From Escarpia spicata (lineage: Eukaryota > Annelida > Polychaeta > Sabellida > Siboglinidae): 64,000 nucleotides of DNA. The stretch lies in the NCBI GenBank assembly GCA_963995525.1, contig OZ023213.1, positions 15,457,533 to 15,521,532 of the forward strand, written 5' to 3'. Made by a program: the position numbers and the translations under genes. This document shows positions 21,841 to 35,127 of the stretch, in pieces (the stretch's first letter is position 1; each line of letters starts with the position of its first letter). The notes under the pieces are model-generated. The model had not been told where the DNA came from and did no database searches. It saw only the letters and a list, made by a program, of their open reading frames with translations.

Positions 21841-24828
21841 AGTATGTATCTATTTCTGTCTCTATGTATGTATCTATGTATATATGTATCTATGTATTTG
21901 TCTATTCTGTATCTATGTCTGTTTCTTAGTATGTATCTATGTCTGTCTCTCTGTCTGTCCCTATGTATGTGTGTATGTCTGTCTCTATGTAGGTATCTAT
22001 GTATATCTCTATATCTGCCTCTACGTGTGTATCTCTGTCTGTATCTATGTCTGTCTCTTACTATGCATCTATGTCTGTCTCTATGTATGTATCTATGTAT
22101 GTCTCTATGTATGTATCTATGTATGTCTCTATGTCTGTCTCTATGTATGTATCTTCTCTATGTACGTATCTATGTCTATCTCTATGTATGTATGTTTCTA
22201 TGTATGTATCTAGGTATGTTTCTATGTCTGTCTCTATGTATGTATTTATGTTTGTCTCTGTGTGTGTATATATGTATATATATATGTATGTATCTATGTA
22301 TATATCTATGTCTGCTCTATGTAGGCATCTATGGCTGTATCTATGAGTGTATATTTGTGTGTATCTATTAAAGTATCTATGTTTGTCTCTTAGTATGTAT
22401 CTATTTTTGTCTCTATGTATGTATCTATGTATTTGTCTATGTATTTGTCTTTGTCTGTATCTATGTCTGTCTCTTAGTATGTATCTATGTCTGTCTATAT
22501 GTTTGTCTCTATGTACGTATGCATGTCTGTCTCTATGTACGTATATATCTATGTGTATCTCTATATCTGCCTCTATGTGTGTATCTACGTCTGTATCTAT
22601 GTCTGTATCTATGTCTGTCTCTATGTATGTGTCTATGTCTGTCTCTATGTGTGTATCTATGTATGTATCTATATCTGTCTCTTAGTATGTCTCTATATAT
22701 GTGTCTATGTATGTCTCTAAGTGTTTCTCTATGTATGTATCTTCTCTATATATGTATCTATGTCTATCTATATGTATGTATGTATGTATATATGTATGTA
22801 TCTATGTATGTCTCTATGTCTGTCTCTATGTATGTATCTATGTATGTCACTATGTATGTATGTATCTATATATATCTCTATGTCTGCTCTATGTATGCAT
22901 CTATGGTTGTCTCTATGTGTGTATATATGTCTGTATCTATGTTTGTCTCTAAGTATGTATCTATTTCTGTCTCTATGTATGTACCTATGTATGTATTGAT
23001 ATATATATCAATATATGTATCTATGTATGTTTCTATGTCTGTCTCTATGTATGTATCTTCTCTACGTATGTATCTATGTCTATCTCTACGTATGTATGTA
23101 TCTATGTATGTATCTATGTATGTATCTATGTATGTATCTATGTCGATCTCTATGTATGTATCTATGTATGTCTCTATATATGTATCTATGTATATCTCTA
23201 TGTATGTATGTATCTATATATGTATCTATGTATGTCTCTATGTCTGTCTCTACGTATATATGTATGTATATCTCTATGTATAGATCTATGTATATCTCTA
23301 TATCTGCTCTATGTATGCATCTATGGCTGTCTCTATGTCTTGATGTATGTTTGCATCTACGTTTGTCTCTTAGTATGTATCTATTTTTGTCTCTATGTAT
23401 ATATCTATGTATGTATATATGTATTTGTCTATGTATTTGTCTATGTATTTGCCTATGTCTGTATCTATGTCTGACTCTTAGTATGTAGCTATGTCTGTCT
23501 CTATATATGTAACTTTGTATGTATCTATGTATATATCTATGTATGTTACTATGTCTGTCTCTATGTATGTGTGTATCTATGTCTGTCTCTATGTATGTAT
23601 CTAGGTATATCTCTATGTATGCATCTATGTATGCATCTATGGCTGTCTGTATGTGTGTATCTATGTCTGTATCTATGTTTGTCTCTTAGTGTGTATCTAT
23701 TTTTGTCTCTACGTATGTATCTATGTATGTATCTATGTATATGTCTATGTCTGTATCTATATCTGTCTCTTAGTATGTATCTATATATGTCTCTATGTCT
23801 GTCTCTATGTATGTATGTATGTATGTCTCTAGGTAGGTATCTATCTATGTATATCTCTATATCTGCCTCTATGTGTGTATCTATGTCTGTATATATGTAT
23901 GTATCTATGTCTGTCTCTTAGTATGTATCTATGTCTGTCTCTTTGTATGTACCTATGTATGTCTCTATGTATGTATCTATGTATGTCTCTATGTATGTTT
24001 CTATGTCTGCTCTATGTCTGCTCTCTGTATGTATTTATGTACGTGTCTATGTGTGTAACTATGTCTGTATCTATGTATGCTTCTTAATATATATCTATGT
24101 ATGTGTCTAGGTATGTATCTATATCTATCTCTATGTATGTATGTATGTATCTATGTATGTATCTATGTATGTATGTCTCTATGTATATATATATATATAT
24201 ATATCTCTATGTATGTATGTATGTATCTATGTATGTATCTATGTCTGTCTCCATGTATGTATTTATCTATGTATATCTCTATGTCTGCTTTATGTATGCA
24301 TCTATGGCTGTCTCTATGTGTGTATTTATATCTGTATCTATATTTATCTATTAGTATGTATCTATTTATGTCTCTATGTATGTACCTATGTATGTATCTA
24401 TGTATGTATCTACGTATGTTTCTATGTATTTGCCTATGTCTGTATCTATGTATGTTTCTTAGTATGTATCTATATATGTCTGTATGTATCTATGTATATC
24501 TCTATGAATGTGTCTATGTATGTATTTATGTATGTATCAATGTATGTATCTATGTATGTTTATATGTCTGTCTCTATATATGTATCTTCTATATGTATGT
24601 GTCTATGTCTATCTCCATGTATGTATATATCTATGTATGTATCTACGTATATATCTATGTCTGTCTCTATGTATGTATCTATGTATATATCTATGTCTGC
24701 TCTATGTATGCATCTATTGTTGTCTCTATGTTTGTATCTATGTTTGTCTCTTAGTATGTATATATTTCTGTCTCTATGTATGTATCTATGTATGTATCTA
24801 TGTATTTGTCTATGTCTGTATCTATAAA
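21841..24828 (+). repeat. Satellite array, right (TATGTATC/TATGTCTGTCTC-type units)
   Basis: About 3 kb of TATGTATC, TATGTCTG and TCTC units, mirror image of the 19424-20870 array but roughly twice as long. It includes short AT runs near 24188. The open frames across it are artefacts. Confidence 0.95.
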
Positions 24829-25243
24829 CGACGTTAACACACCGAAAACGAGTTAATACAGAGGCTTTTTAGCCAATGTATTTATAAGAGCCTAGTGAAT
24901 GGCGTACGGACGCTCGAACACGTATACCACAAAACAGCCGAGTCTAACAAGGATATTGAAAATACAAAAAACGAGCGGTCTTGTTAGTGCACAAACTTCG
25001 CGTCGCTTTTATAGAACGTTATTTTCAACTATAAGTTTACCATAAGAGTCTGCTGTCCTTGCTTCATATTATAGACCGTTTATTTTACACATTTAAGCTT
25101 TTATTAAGAATTTAGAAAATTACGCAACCCAGTCGGGTAAAGGCCTACGTGACGGTGCCTACGTGCCAAGCGTCAGGCGTTCGTAAGCGTTCCTACAGCG
25201 AACAGCGTAAACAACATCTGTGACATACCGTTAAACGAAAGCT

Positions 25244-25694
25244 ATGGAGCAACACTTTTCCTACAAAGATCCGGACCACTATGTAGAAAGAGACCGTCGC
25301 GACCATGATCGGTACGTCACTACATCCCCTATCTTTTGTTTTAATATTCACTCCCTATAATTTACTAATTCTACTATTTTTTAACTTTAATAACTAGAAT
25401 TCTATATGTTTTACATATCGAAATTTTTTACCCCGAAATAGGTTTGGACTACCCCCGCCTACTAGATCCAAGAAGGAAACAGAGGATTCGCGTGTCATTA
25501 CATTTACACCGAATGGCGTTGTTGTGCCATACGCAAGGATTCGTCGAATCGGCAGGGGAAGGGCGTTGTTTTGTTCTTGGCACAGTGGCGACGCTGCTGT
25601 CGACCAGAGCGCGTCGCCGCCTCGGGATGCGTCATCGTGCGCACCGGAGAACGATGACGCTGTTGGCTGCCCCCGTTCCATCAGCATCAAGTGA
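25244..25694 (+). CDS. Two-exon gene of unknown function, right-arm copy (106 aa)
   Basis: Exon 1 is 25244-25311 (MEQHFSYKDPDHYVER...) with donor GTACGT. Exon 2 is 25442-25694 after acceptor GAAATAG. Exon lengths (68 and 253 bases) equal those of the left-arm copy, and the intron is 130 versus 129 bases. Differences are single substitutions, several of them amino-acid changes (for example TRSTKE versus TRSKKE), with no frameshift or stop. Product class is unknown. The arm is truncated about 75 bases after the stop by a deletion that removes the Gly/Pro-rich frame and its poly(A) signal. Confidence 0.6.
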
Positions 25695-25960
25695 CACACC
25701 ACCCCACGGCTACGGTGGCGGGCATACAACGTCAGCCGATACAACAGCGAATGCTCGGTCGTGGAGCTAGGCACCGACGGTGTTGAAGTCATAGGTCAAC
25801 ATTAACGACACCAGCAGCCGCCGTTGTAATCGCCGACTACAGGTTTGTACGGGTAAGCGAAAGAATAAACAACCAGCTCACAACACATGCACCTAATAAT
25901 AGCATTTCTACGTTAGCCCTCGTGTATAACCACTATATAATCTCCTTACGCGGATAGCCA

Positions 25961-26389
25961 CTAGAGGCGCATCAATAATTTACCGAGCATATTTTGACCT
26001 TCTTTGTCTCCGTGGGCGCTACCCCAGAAGGCTTCTTTTGACGGTACCCACTCCACCAATTCGGCTTCCCCGGTAGCCAATAGGGCGTCTTTCAACTTTG
26101 GTGTCCCTTGGAACTTGCTCATCAACAGGCTCTTCATACACTCGACCCTAATGGCATCCCATTCGGCTCCTGTTCTCTTTTTCTTGATTCCGTAACTTCG
26201 TCGCTTCGCTATATAGACAGACCACGACTGTTTAATGTACTCCGCGTTTTCTTCGTCTTCGTTAAACATAGCTTTTCTAAACTGATAAGCATGCTCGACT
26301 GATCTGAATTTCCGACCTTATTCATTGACTCGACACGGATAAAAATTCGACACGAACGACACCGAACTACCGAAACGTATAGGCGCCAT
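25961..26389 (-). pseudogene. NADAR-domain gene, right-arm copy, interrupted
   Basis: Mirror copy of 17289-17717. The start codon remains (26389), but the codon after VNE at residue 24 is TAA where the left copy has TAC, so the SNFYP segment is cut from the rest. The remainder (from an internal Met at 26269) is open and keeps FWGS and GQNMLGKLLM. Amino-acid changes include LSNFYP to VSNFYP. It probably makes no functional enzyme unless translation restarts internally, which would remove the N-terminal motifs. Confidence 0.85.
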
Positions 26390-26521
26390 ACCGCTGATCT
26401 AGAGACACTATTGACTACACCTCGTGTATAACCACTATATACTCTCCTTACGCATAAATGACTGATTACTCATTCCTACACTAGAGGCGCTATCTTCTCT
26501 ACGTTATCATAGCAAGTATAA

Positions 26522-26535
26522 CCACTAGAGGGCAG
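26522..26535 (+). promoter_or_regulatory. CTCF-consensus-like motif, right arm of element 1
   Basis: CCACTAGAGGGCAG, the mirror of the site at 17143-17156, unchanged. It matches the 14-position consensus fully. Being conserved in both arms is expected from the palindrome and does not by itself prove function. Confidence 0.5.
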
Positions 26536-26798
26536 CTCTAATGTACTTAGAAGAACAGGCGGCGTTCCGCGTTGGGTCGACGGCACGGTCATCAATCACA
26601 CTTTTTTATAAGTAAAGCTGTCAAAAACCAATTAAGATCAGATATTTTTTATAGGTAGATTTTTATGACAGTTCATTAATCTTTTTTTTATAAATAAAGA
26701 AGGCAAGTGAGGTGCTACTGCGTTACTGCACCGAAATCCTTTGATGTTCCTTTGATCTTTGACTCATGCCCGGGGCCATCTGGGCCCTTATAACTACT

Positions 26799-26804
26799 AG
26801 CATT
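26799..26804. repeat. Target-site duplication, right of element 1 (AGCATT)
   Basis: AGCATT directly follows the terminal ...TTATAACTACT and equals the hexamer at 16872-16877. Confidence 0.8.
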
Positions 26805-27092
26805 GTTTTACTCAAAGCTATGTTAGTCTCTTTCTGTGCAAAGAGATTGTGATTGAGATGTACACTTTGTCATACGAGTAAATATATATTATTACTACGT
26901 AGTACACTAACCTGCCTCTCTAGTTTGTAATGATGCCGATACAGAGTTAAGACGATCAGTTATGTCGCTACAGGTAACAAAGTAAGACTTTGCTTACATA
27001 GGATTCACGAAAGCTTTTTAAAGCATCGGTTATTGTTGTGTTATTGTTGCATTACTATATGTGTACATATTTTCAGAAGAAAACCAGACATC

Positions 27093-28577
27093 ATGGCGAA
27101 GTTCTTCATCGCGGTGTTGGTGCTCGCTGCTGTATATGCAGATGAAGGTAAGATACAAAAATAGATAATGGTAATAAGTTTTGTTAATGTTCATTTCACG
27201 CAGGCTGACATCATGGTAACACACGTACCAAAGCTCGCGTACACATGTACACACCATCCACCATACATCGTTGAGGTAGACCGTTTTAAAGAGGATAGTC
27301 TTGTTGTTTTATGTGCTTACTTAGCATAAATGTAAGGATATTCTGACATTAAATGACATGGAATTAATTACACTTCCTCTTGAAACAATATGGAACGCCA
27401 GAGAATAAAATATAATAGATAGTATGTCAACATGGTGGGAATGGAGGACAACAATGCGCTACAAACTACAAACGACCGCGCGGTTTGGAGGGTCGTGATC
27501 GGCAATGTCTGTGACACACGCGGTACATAGAAGGAAAGAAAATATGTTGAACTATTGACAAACCAACGGCTTTCATGTCCACTTGCCATCTGGTGTTTAG
27601 GTTCGGGATGACAATTGTTTTTACTCTTGTTAAACCTTGTAGCGGAAAATATTTAAATATGAGCTTCGTAATGTAACTGTAGGCTTGTCTCAGATCCAAT
27701 ACAGACGCACTTCATATATGTTCTACTTTTTATTTCTAAATGACTAATTAAAAAACAAATTAAATTGACGATGTGATTTTTATGTTTAAAGGTCATGCAG
27801 CGATGTCAGTAACTACTCTCGAAGTGCGTACGACTATTCATCGTCCTACTTCTACGGTTGCTACTTCTACCGATACAACAAAGGCAACGGGCACTAACGC
27901 TTATGTGACCTGAATCAGTCGTACTACCCGGAAATCGGTCGTTGTGGTTCGTATCTACTGTGTTATTCTCAATATAGTGATGACCTTCATATATATTTAG
28001 CGAAATGCTTAAAACGTGTGCGGCAACCCGATTTATATCTCACGGCGCCAATAGCCTGAACGATATTGTCACTGTGAAATCTATATTAAAATATTCGTGA
28101 GCTATGGTTTTGCATAACATCCAAATGGTTCTGGCGTGTATACAATATGATACATTAGAATATGCTTTGGAGTATTAAGGGGGTTATTGCTTACCAAAAC
28201 CCTCTGACCTCCTTCATGGTTCACCAAAACAAAACTTCCAACCACACCCCTATCCAGGCTCACTTTAAACACCGACTGCGACCCCTGAGGCTCACAAAAA
28301 TCTCAAACTGTGCCCCTTCACATAGCATTGGGGGCTAAACATATATCCAGCCCTCCAACCCAAATACCCCCAATAGAAGTCCCCCCCCCCCCCCGATTTC
28401 GTCGTCTATGAATAGGAATACGAATGGTGCATAATGCACAAATTTCATAAAGCGGTGGGCCTCTTGATAGAATGCAAAGCAAGTGGTAATAATATATGGC
28501 AGCATATAAGCGCAACGTTTGTCGCAGGCTGCAGAGAGAACTATTGTGAGAGGTACAGCGGCTGGCAGTCGACTGTT
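27093..28577 (+). pseudogene. Secreted Cys/Tyr-rich protein gene, decayed inverted copy
   Basis: Homologue of the genes at 36272-38443 and 48521-50689, in the opposite orientation. Exon 1 (27093-27147) is intact and encodes the signal peptide MAKFFIAVLVLAAVYADE, followed by donor GTAAGA. Exon 2 and its surroundings are deleted. The exon 3 remnant (about 27791-27946) has lost its AG acceptor by a G-to-A change and carries an in-frame TAA at 27895-27897. Exon 4 starts at 28528 after an intact acceptor, but homology stops at 28577 where LINE sequence begins. It has thus been disabled in four ways. Retained non-coding homology runs from about 26950. Confidence 0.85.
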
Positions 28578-30016
28578 AAAAGCAATTCCCATATTGCTAC
28601 AAACACCAAAAAAGTAAATACTACATTTCCCTTGTGTGCGGTGTCCTAGACTACGGAGCTAATGATCTATATCATCAGAGGGGGGGGTATTGATCAGAAC
28701 GTGTCCAACACCGCGCCGCTCGCTTCATTCCTGGCGACTACCACTCCAAGGATCCTTTACAACCGTGTTAGCCAGCCGTAAACTCAATACCCTAGAAAAC
28801 AGACGTCGATACCTACGACTCAAATTCTTGTATCGAGTGGTTAACGAATCTATCCCCGCCATTCAAACAGAAACGTTTTTCCGGCCCCAAAGAGTAAATA
28901 AAAGATGCATACCACCAAAACATTTCCCAGACCATGTATTCTCAAACTTTGTACAACACCTAACAACCAACAATACAAGGTGATATAGTTCCTACTGCCC
29001 ACACCGACCAATTTCAAAACTCGGATTTTGTAAAGATAAATAGTAGACTGGAACAAACTAAGCGAGTCGCAAGTTCAGGCTAAAACCATAAACGATTTCA
29101 GCCGCTTATCCTGCGGCACAAACACTCAATAACATGCATGCATACCAGCCCCCGTCATATACATAAACCATCGCCATGGCTGGTTACGACGTAACCATTC
29201 AGATTCTGACATTAACACCGATATTTACCTGAAACGTTTCCAACACTTGTTGCATTGCCACGACATGGCGCAGTATGTCGAATAACCAACACATCAAGAA
29301 GGCCACATATTATACCTTGTCATAGCCCGTACTAACTCATATATGGTTGACACGGTGGTCGCCGATCTTATTTCCGATCACCGCGCTGTGCATTGCCGTC
29401 TCGCGATGGGGTTTTCCAGATTGACAAGCGACAGGAAAATTATCATCAACCAGAGAAAGCGAGTGAAGATATTGTACACAGCAAGATCCACATTTTATGC
29501 CAACAAAATCAACGAACAGGCTCGCAACCATGAAACACTGTTCCGGATAGTTGTTTCTTTGCTGCATACAAAACACCTGCCAGCATTCCCCGGCAACCAC
29601 CTCGGGAAATTGCTTAAAAATGTCAACAAAATTTGGACAAAATGTATATTATTAGAAGTGATCTTGATACGACAGACACGCGTCGGTGTATCCGGACGAG
29701 CCCTACGCTCCGCCGACGCTCACCTGCTGAAGGTCCCGCGCTGTAAGATTTGTAGTGAAGGCGACAAAGCTCTTTCACATGCAGCGCCATGTCTTTGGAA
29801 CAACCTGCCTCTTGTTAGGCGCGCTGCTGGCCGCCTCAAAATGTTCAAGAATTAATGTTAAACACTTTTTTGCTTTAAATGAAATGTGTGCGCGGTGACG
29901 AACTCTGAACGTTTTAGTATATACCTCTAACTTGTATTATTATTCTTTCTTTACTTGTTGGTTTAACTAATATTTATTTTATTTTATTTTATTACTATCC
30001 TTATCTATTTACACAC

Positions 30017-30077
<61 letters not shown>

Positions 30078-30080
30078 AAA
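28578..30080 (+). pseudogene. Rearranged LINE fragments, left arm of an inverted pair
   Basis: From 28690 the frame gives an RT C-terminal segment (LENRRRYLRLKFLYRVVNESI). From about 29270 come endonuclease C-terminal phrases, PTHQEGHILYLVIAR then VDTVVADLISDHRAVHCRL, and a linker (FYANKINEQ...LFRIV). A jump follows to the final AAPCLWNNLP tail near 29785. The order is scrambled relative to a normal LINE and the RT core is missing. It ends in (CA)n at 30010-30075. The same sequence is present inverted at 32664-34215. Confidence 0.8.
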
Positions 30081-31280
30081 TGTGACAAATAAAAATGGTT
30101 GACTCGGAGGTAATGAAGAGCAAGGTGTTTACGATCGATCAAGTTTTGTTGAAATGAGGCCGCTAAAAAATGTACAATTACACGGTGTTTGGTTCAGTTT
30201 GTATTATTGTGATTTGTTTAGATTTTAATTGTTTGTATGAATGCATTATATGACCAGTTAAGGTTACATTTGTTAGAAAAGCTTGATTTCAGTAAATACA
30301 AATCATGATTTAAAATAATCAAATAAAGCATTTATATTTTATTTGATCCACTGTTTAGTATTTGGCCTTATGTTACAAATCAATTTTCCTAATCCATTTA
30401 GCCTACATAATTCATATTTTATTACAATTAAATTACATGTTCAATATGTCAAGCTAATCTGTCTAGTATCTGTTCCCCAAATACGCAATCGATTGTGACA
30501 TAATTTCCTCCATTTTTTAAATCGACTACATACACACGCACACACCATGCATGGGCGTGTTATCTTGAAGATGTTTGCTGAATTTCAGCACCACTCCGCT
30601 TTCACGTTGTCGCGCTGTCGGTCATGACATCGGAAGGCGTGACGGGTGTGCTGTTACTTTGTTATAAGTTATGCAATAAAACCTCTATAATATATGTTAA
30701 ACATTGAAACATATAGGGCCTACATCAGGATTATTCCTATCTTGCAAAACCAATTGGGCCAATGAGGTACCAATGAAACTTACAAAGGCGGACCCAGGGT
30801 GCCTGGGGGCATGTGCCCCTTAGACGTTTGACATTTGGCCGTGCTATGCCTGCGCTAAAGTGGCGTATCCTCCATATATTTTGAGTGTGCCCCTAATACG
30901 GGCCCCCTAGACCTGAATGTGCCCCCTTTTAGGTGAGTCTCAAGAGGGGATGCAATTGGAGGTTTCTCGAGAGTTTCCGAACAGCATCCCCCGGCCATAA
31001 TAAGAAGTCGTGATCCGACACCGCGACGGCGGAGTAATGGTGACCAATCAATCGTACTGAAGCTCCGGTTCTGTCCTTTCCAATATGAGTTTGGTTCCGA
31101 CGTTAGTAGAGATTTTTGGCGAGACTCAGGTAGGGGTGCAATTGAAGGTTTTTGCTGGACCCGCTCCTGACTTATGCAGTAGCTATCATTGGCCAATTCA
31201 TGTATTGCTAGGTGGATTTCGGGAATATTCAGACAAAACAAATATGCGCCTATTGTGCCTATTGGTTAATCCGCTACTGA
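30081..31280 (+). other. Non-coding stretch
   Basis: AT-rich sequence to about 30540, then unremarkable sequence with a short TACACACGCACACACC run. No gene, RNA or repeat array could be supported. Confidence 0.55.
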
Positions 31281-31284
31281 CGAG

Positions 31285-31640
31285 CCGATGTATCGATTTG
31301 ATTTACGCACATATGACTTTGCCGTATCGATGTTGGCTTTAGTACAGATAGGCCTTGACATACTGCTTACTATCGTTTGCCAATCTGCACTGGCCAGTCT
31401 AATACAGGATAAACCTCTTCTTGAAATGCTACTGGTACTGACAGCTACGAATAAAATAAAAGAAATTGACAAATGCTGGAAAGAAATCAAGATTGAGGTT
31501 GGTCTACAACAGGGGTCGGCCCTTAGCCCTTTACTTTTTATCATTATCCTGAACGTGATTACAGAAGAGATCAAGGAGCAGACACCCTGGGTTATGTTAT
31601 TCGCGATATCCTTAGCCCAGCATTGTTTATATGTGCCCTA
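31285..31640 (+). pseudogene. LINE reverse-transcriptase fragment (RTE/craniate-endonuclease-RT-like)
   Basis: The frame includes MYRFDLRTYDFAVSMLALVQIGL and then IEVGLQQGSALSPLLFIIIL, the RT motif-B region of the type VGL.QGSALSP.LF. No catalytic YADD/FADD follows in frame. It is short, isolated and dead. Confidence 0.7.
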
Positions 31641-31884
31641 GACTCGGTATTTCGATGTGTTGCTGAAGAAGGGGGCGGTGTATCTGCCTATCTTTATCGT
31701 ACGTACGCTATGCATGCAATGTCGCACTTTTCGATTAAGACGAAAATATGTCAAATAACAAGCTCGAATGTCTGAATGCCAACAAAAAACTGGCAACCAT
31801 AGAGATAAACACAAACTAAAAATCACAGTGGGTAAACGGGCAGGTGAAAGTCTCCGAAACAATTGGAGCAGAAGTAAAACACCT

Positions 31885-32308
31885 ATAACTAAAATACAAA
31901 TGTTCTAACTGAACTTGATCGATTTTCAACAATACTACTAAAAGCATGTTTCGATATATTAATTGGACCTATAACAAATATTATAAATGTGTCACTTTGG
32001 TCTGGCTGTTTTCCTGATGATTTCAAATACTCCAGTGTCACTCCCCTTCTTATGAAGTCATCTCTGCCTAAACAAAACACTAGAAAAAGTTGTAGCAAGT
32101 CGTATAATGTATCGCGTTAGCACAACTGTCTTAGCTAGTGTGTCACAATCAGCATATAAACAGTTTCATTCAACAGGGACTGCCCTCCTAAAGGTTCACA
32201 ATGACATTACCTTGAACATTACTAATGGTAAAGCACTTACCTTACTAGGTCTCTCTACCTCTTTTGACACGATTGGTCACAACATTCCCACTGAACGCTT
32301 ATTAAAGT
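31885..32308 (+). pseudogene. LINE reverse-transcriptase finger/palm fragment (Jockey/CR1-like)
   Basis: In order: TILLKACFDILIGPITNIIN, SLWSGCFPDDFKYSSVTPL, then after a frame change QSAYKQFHSTGTALLKVHND and LLGLSTSFDTIGH. These match RT motifs that normally read Q.AYR..HSTETALL and LDLSAAFDTIDH. The catalytic Asp of the latter motif is partly lost (GLSTSFDTIGH). It is truncated by the (GT)n tract. Confidence 0.8.
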
Positions 32309-34260
<1,952 letters not shown>

Positions 34261-34399
34261 CTATGGTTTCGTTTATTAAGGCGGTAGAAATAATCAGTTA
34301 TGTTCTTTACGCTAAGTATGTTTGTATTGAATATTATTTCCCAGTCTTTGTCCACTTTTCTTGTTGTTTCAAGTCATTTTAGAGTGCCATGTAATATCG

Positions 34400-35127
34400 C
34401 AATTTCTTTATTTCTCGTGTTAGTAAGCAGTCATCTGCGAACAGGCGGAATTTTTTATTTGACTGATGTTGGTAAATAATTTATACGGCACAGAAACTAT
34501 AACAAGTTCATCAGGCAGTGTTGCATATTTGTCAACAATTTATCTGCGAAGTCATTGATGAAGTCGACAACCGACGATCCAAACTTGTTAGCTAGTGGTG
34601 GTCCTTAGCAGACAAACAAGATTATACTTGTCCCATGTAATTAATTTAGCGCTCATCGTTTCGAAAGACCGAATGTCGTTGAATGTTTTCACAGCTTTTG
34701 CTTTAATGGAATATTTATGCAATATCACAATGCCGCCACAGCGACGAATGGGCCTTGGATATTGATTGAGGTTACATCCAGGTAGTGTGAGAGCTCTGGT
34801 GACCGGGAGGTCAGAGTCTTTATTACAAAGCCAGGTTTCGGTAATGGCCATAACATCGATATCGTGTATACGTGGACGTGGTCTAAAGTGTCGGTCGTTT
34901 TGTTGCGAACATATCTTGATTTGATAAGGCACAAGGAGACGTGTGTGGTGGGACAGGATAGCGGATTTAGGGATAGAGTCAAGGTAATCAGGTTGCCATG
35001 TGCTTGTGAAGATGTGCGCACGTAGTGGTTGGGTGGTCGAAGGCCGATGACCGTGGAGATAGGTTGTTGTTGGTTGGAAGAGAAAGAAGGTACAAAAAAA
35101 GAGAGAAAAGAACACACCAATCAACAA
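34400..35127 (-). pseudogene. LINE endonuclease N-terminal part and RT FADD fragment
   Basis: On the minus strand, DIDVMAITETWLCNKDSDLP and then PGCNLNQYPRP.RRCGGIVI are the start of an apurinic-type endonuclease domain (D....TETWL...D.......GY....R...GGV). After a deletion, FRLFADDCLLTREI (34411-34470) is the RT catalytic motif. Stops follow. It is dead. The second copy is at 46600-47322. Confidence 0.85.

Larger units (their letters stand above)
16878..26798. mobile_element. Element 1: 9.9-kb palindromic mobile element carrying a NADAR gene
   Basis: The left end AATAGTTATAAGGGCCC and right end GGGCCCTTATAACTACT are inverted repeats with one mismatch, and the homology runs inward for about 2.5 kb on the left and 2.0 kb on the right. 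The right arm lacks about 0.6 kb present on the left. Both arms contain a NADAR gene and a two-exon gene in mirror orientation, and they continue into mirrored TATGTATC-type arrays around a 65-bp satellite. AGCATT flanks it on both sides. The 6-bp duplication, AGTAGT-type terminus and very long inverted repeats recall Polinton/Maverick elements, but no polymerase, integrase, ATPase or capsid gene is seen. It may be non-autonomous. The palindrome could have formed by head-to-head joining of two copies or by replication-driven inversion. Confidence 0.8.

Noticed and set aside
19414..24837. Open frames of 335, 389 and 254 codons in the satellite of element 1
   Set aside because: The 4-/8-base repeats avoid stop codons in several frames at once. 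Composition is Met/Tyr/Val/Cys/Leu/Ser only, and the mirrored array gives the same artefact.
16871..26804. A 7-base TAGCATT duplication with a shorter terminal repeat for element 1
   Set aside because: Extending the inverted repeat by AAT/ACT gives ends that match element 2 (AGTAGT) and leaves a 6-base duplication. The extra T on the left is flanking chance.
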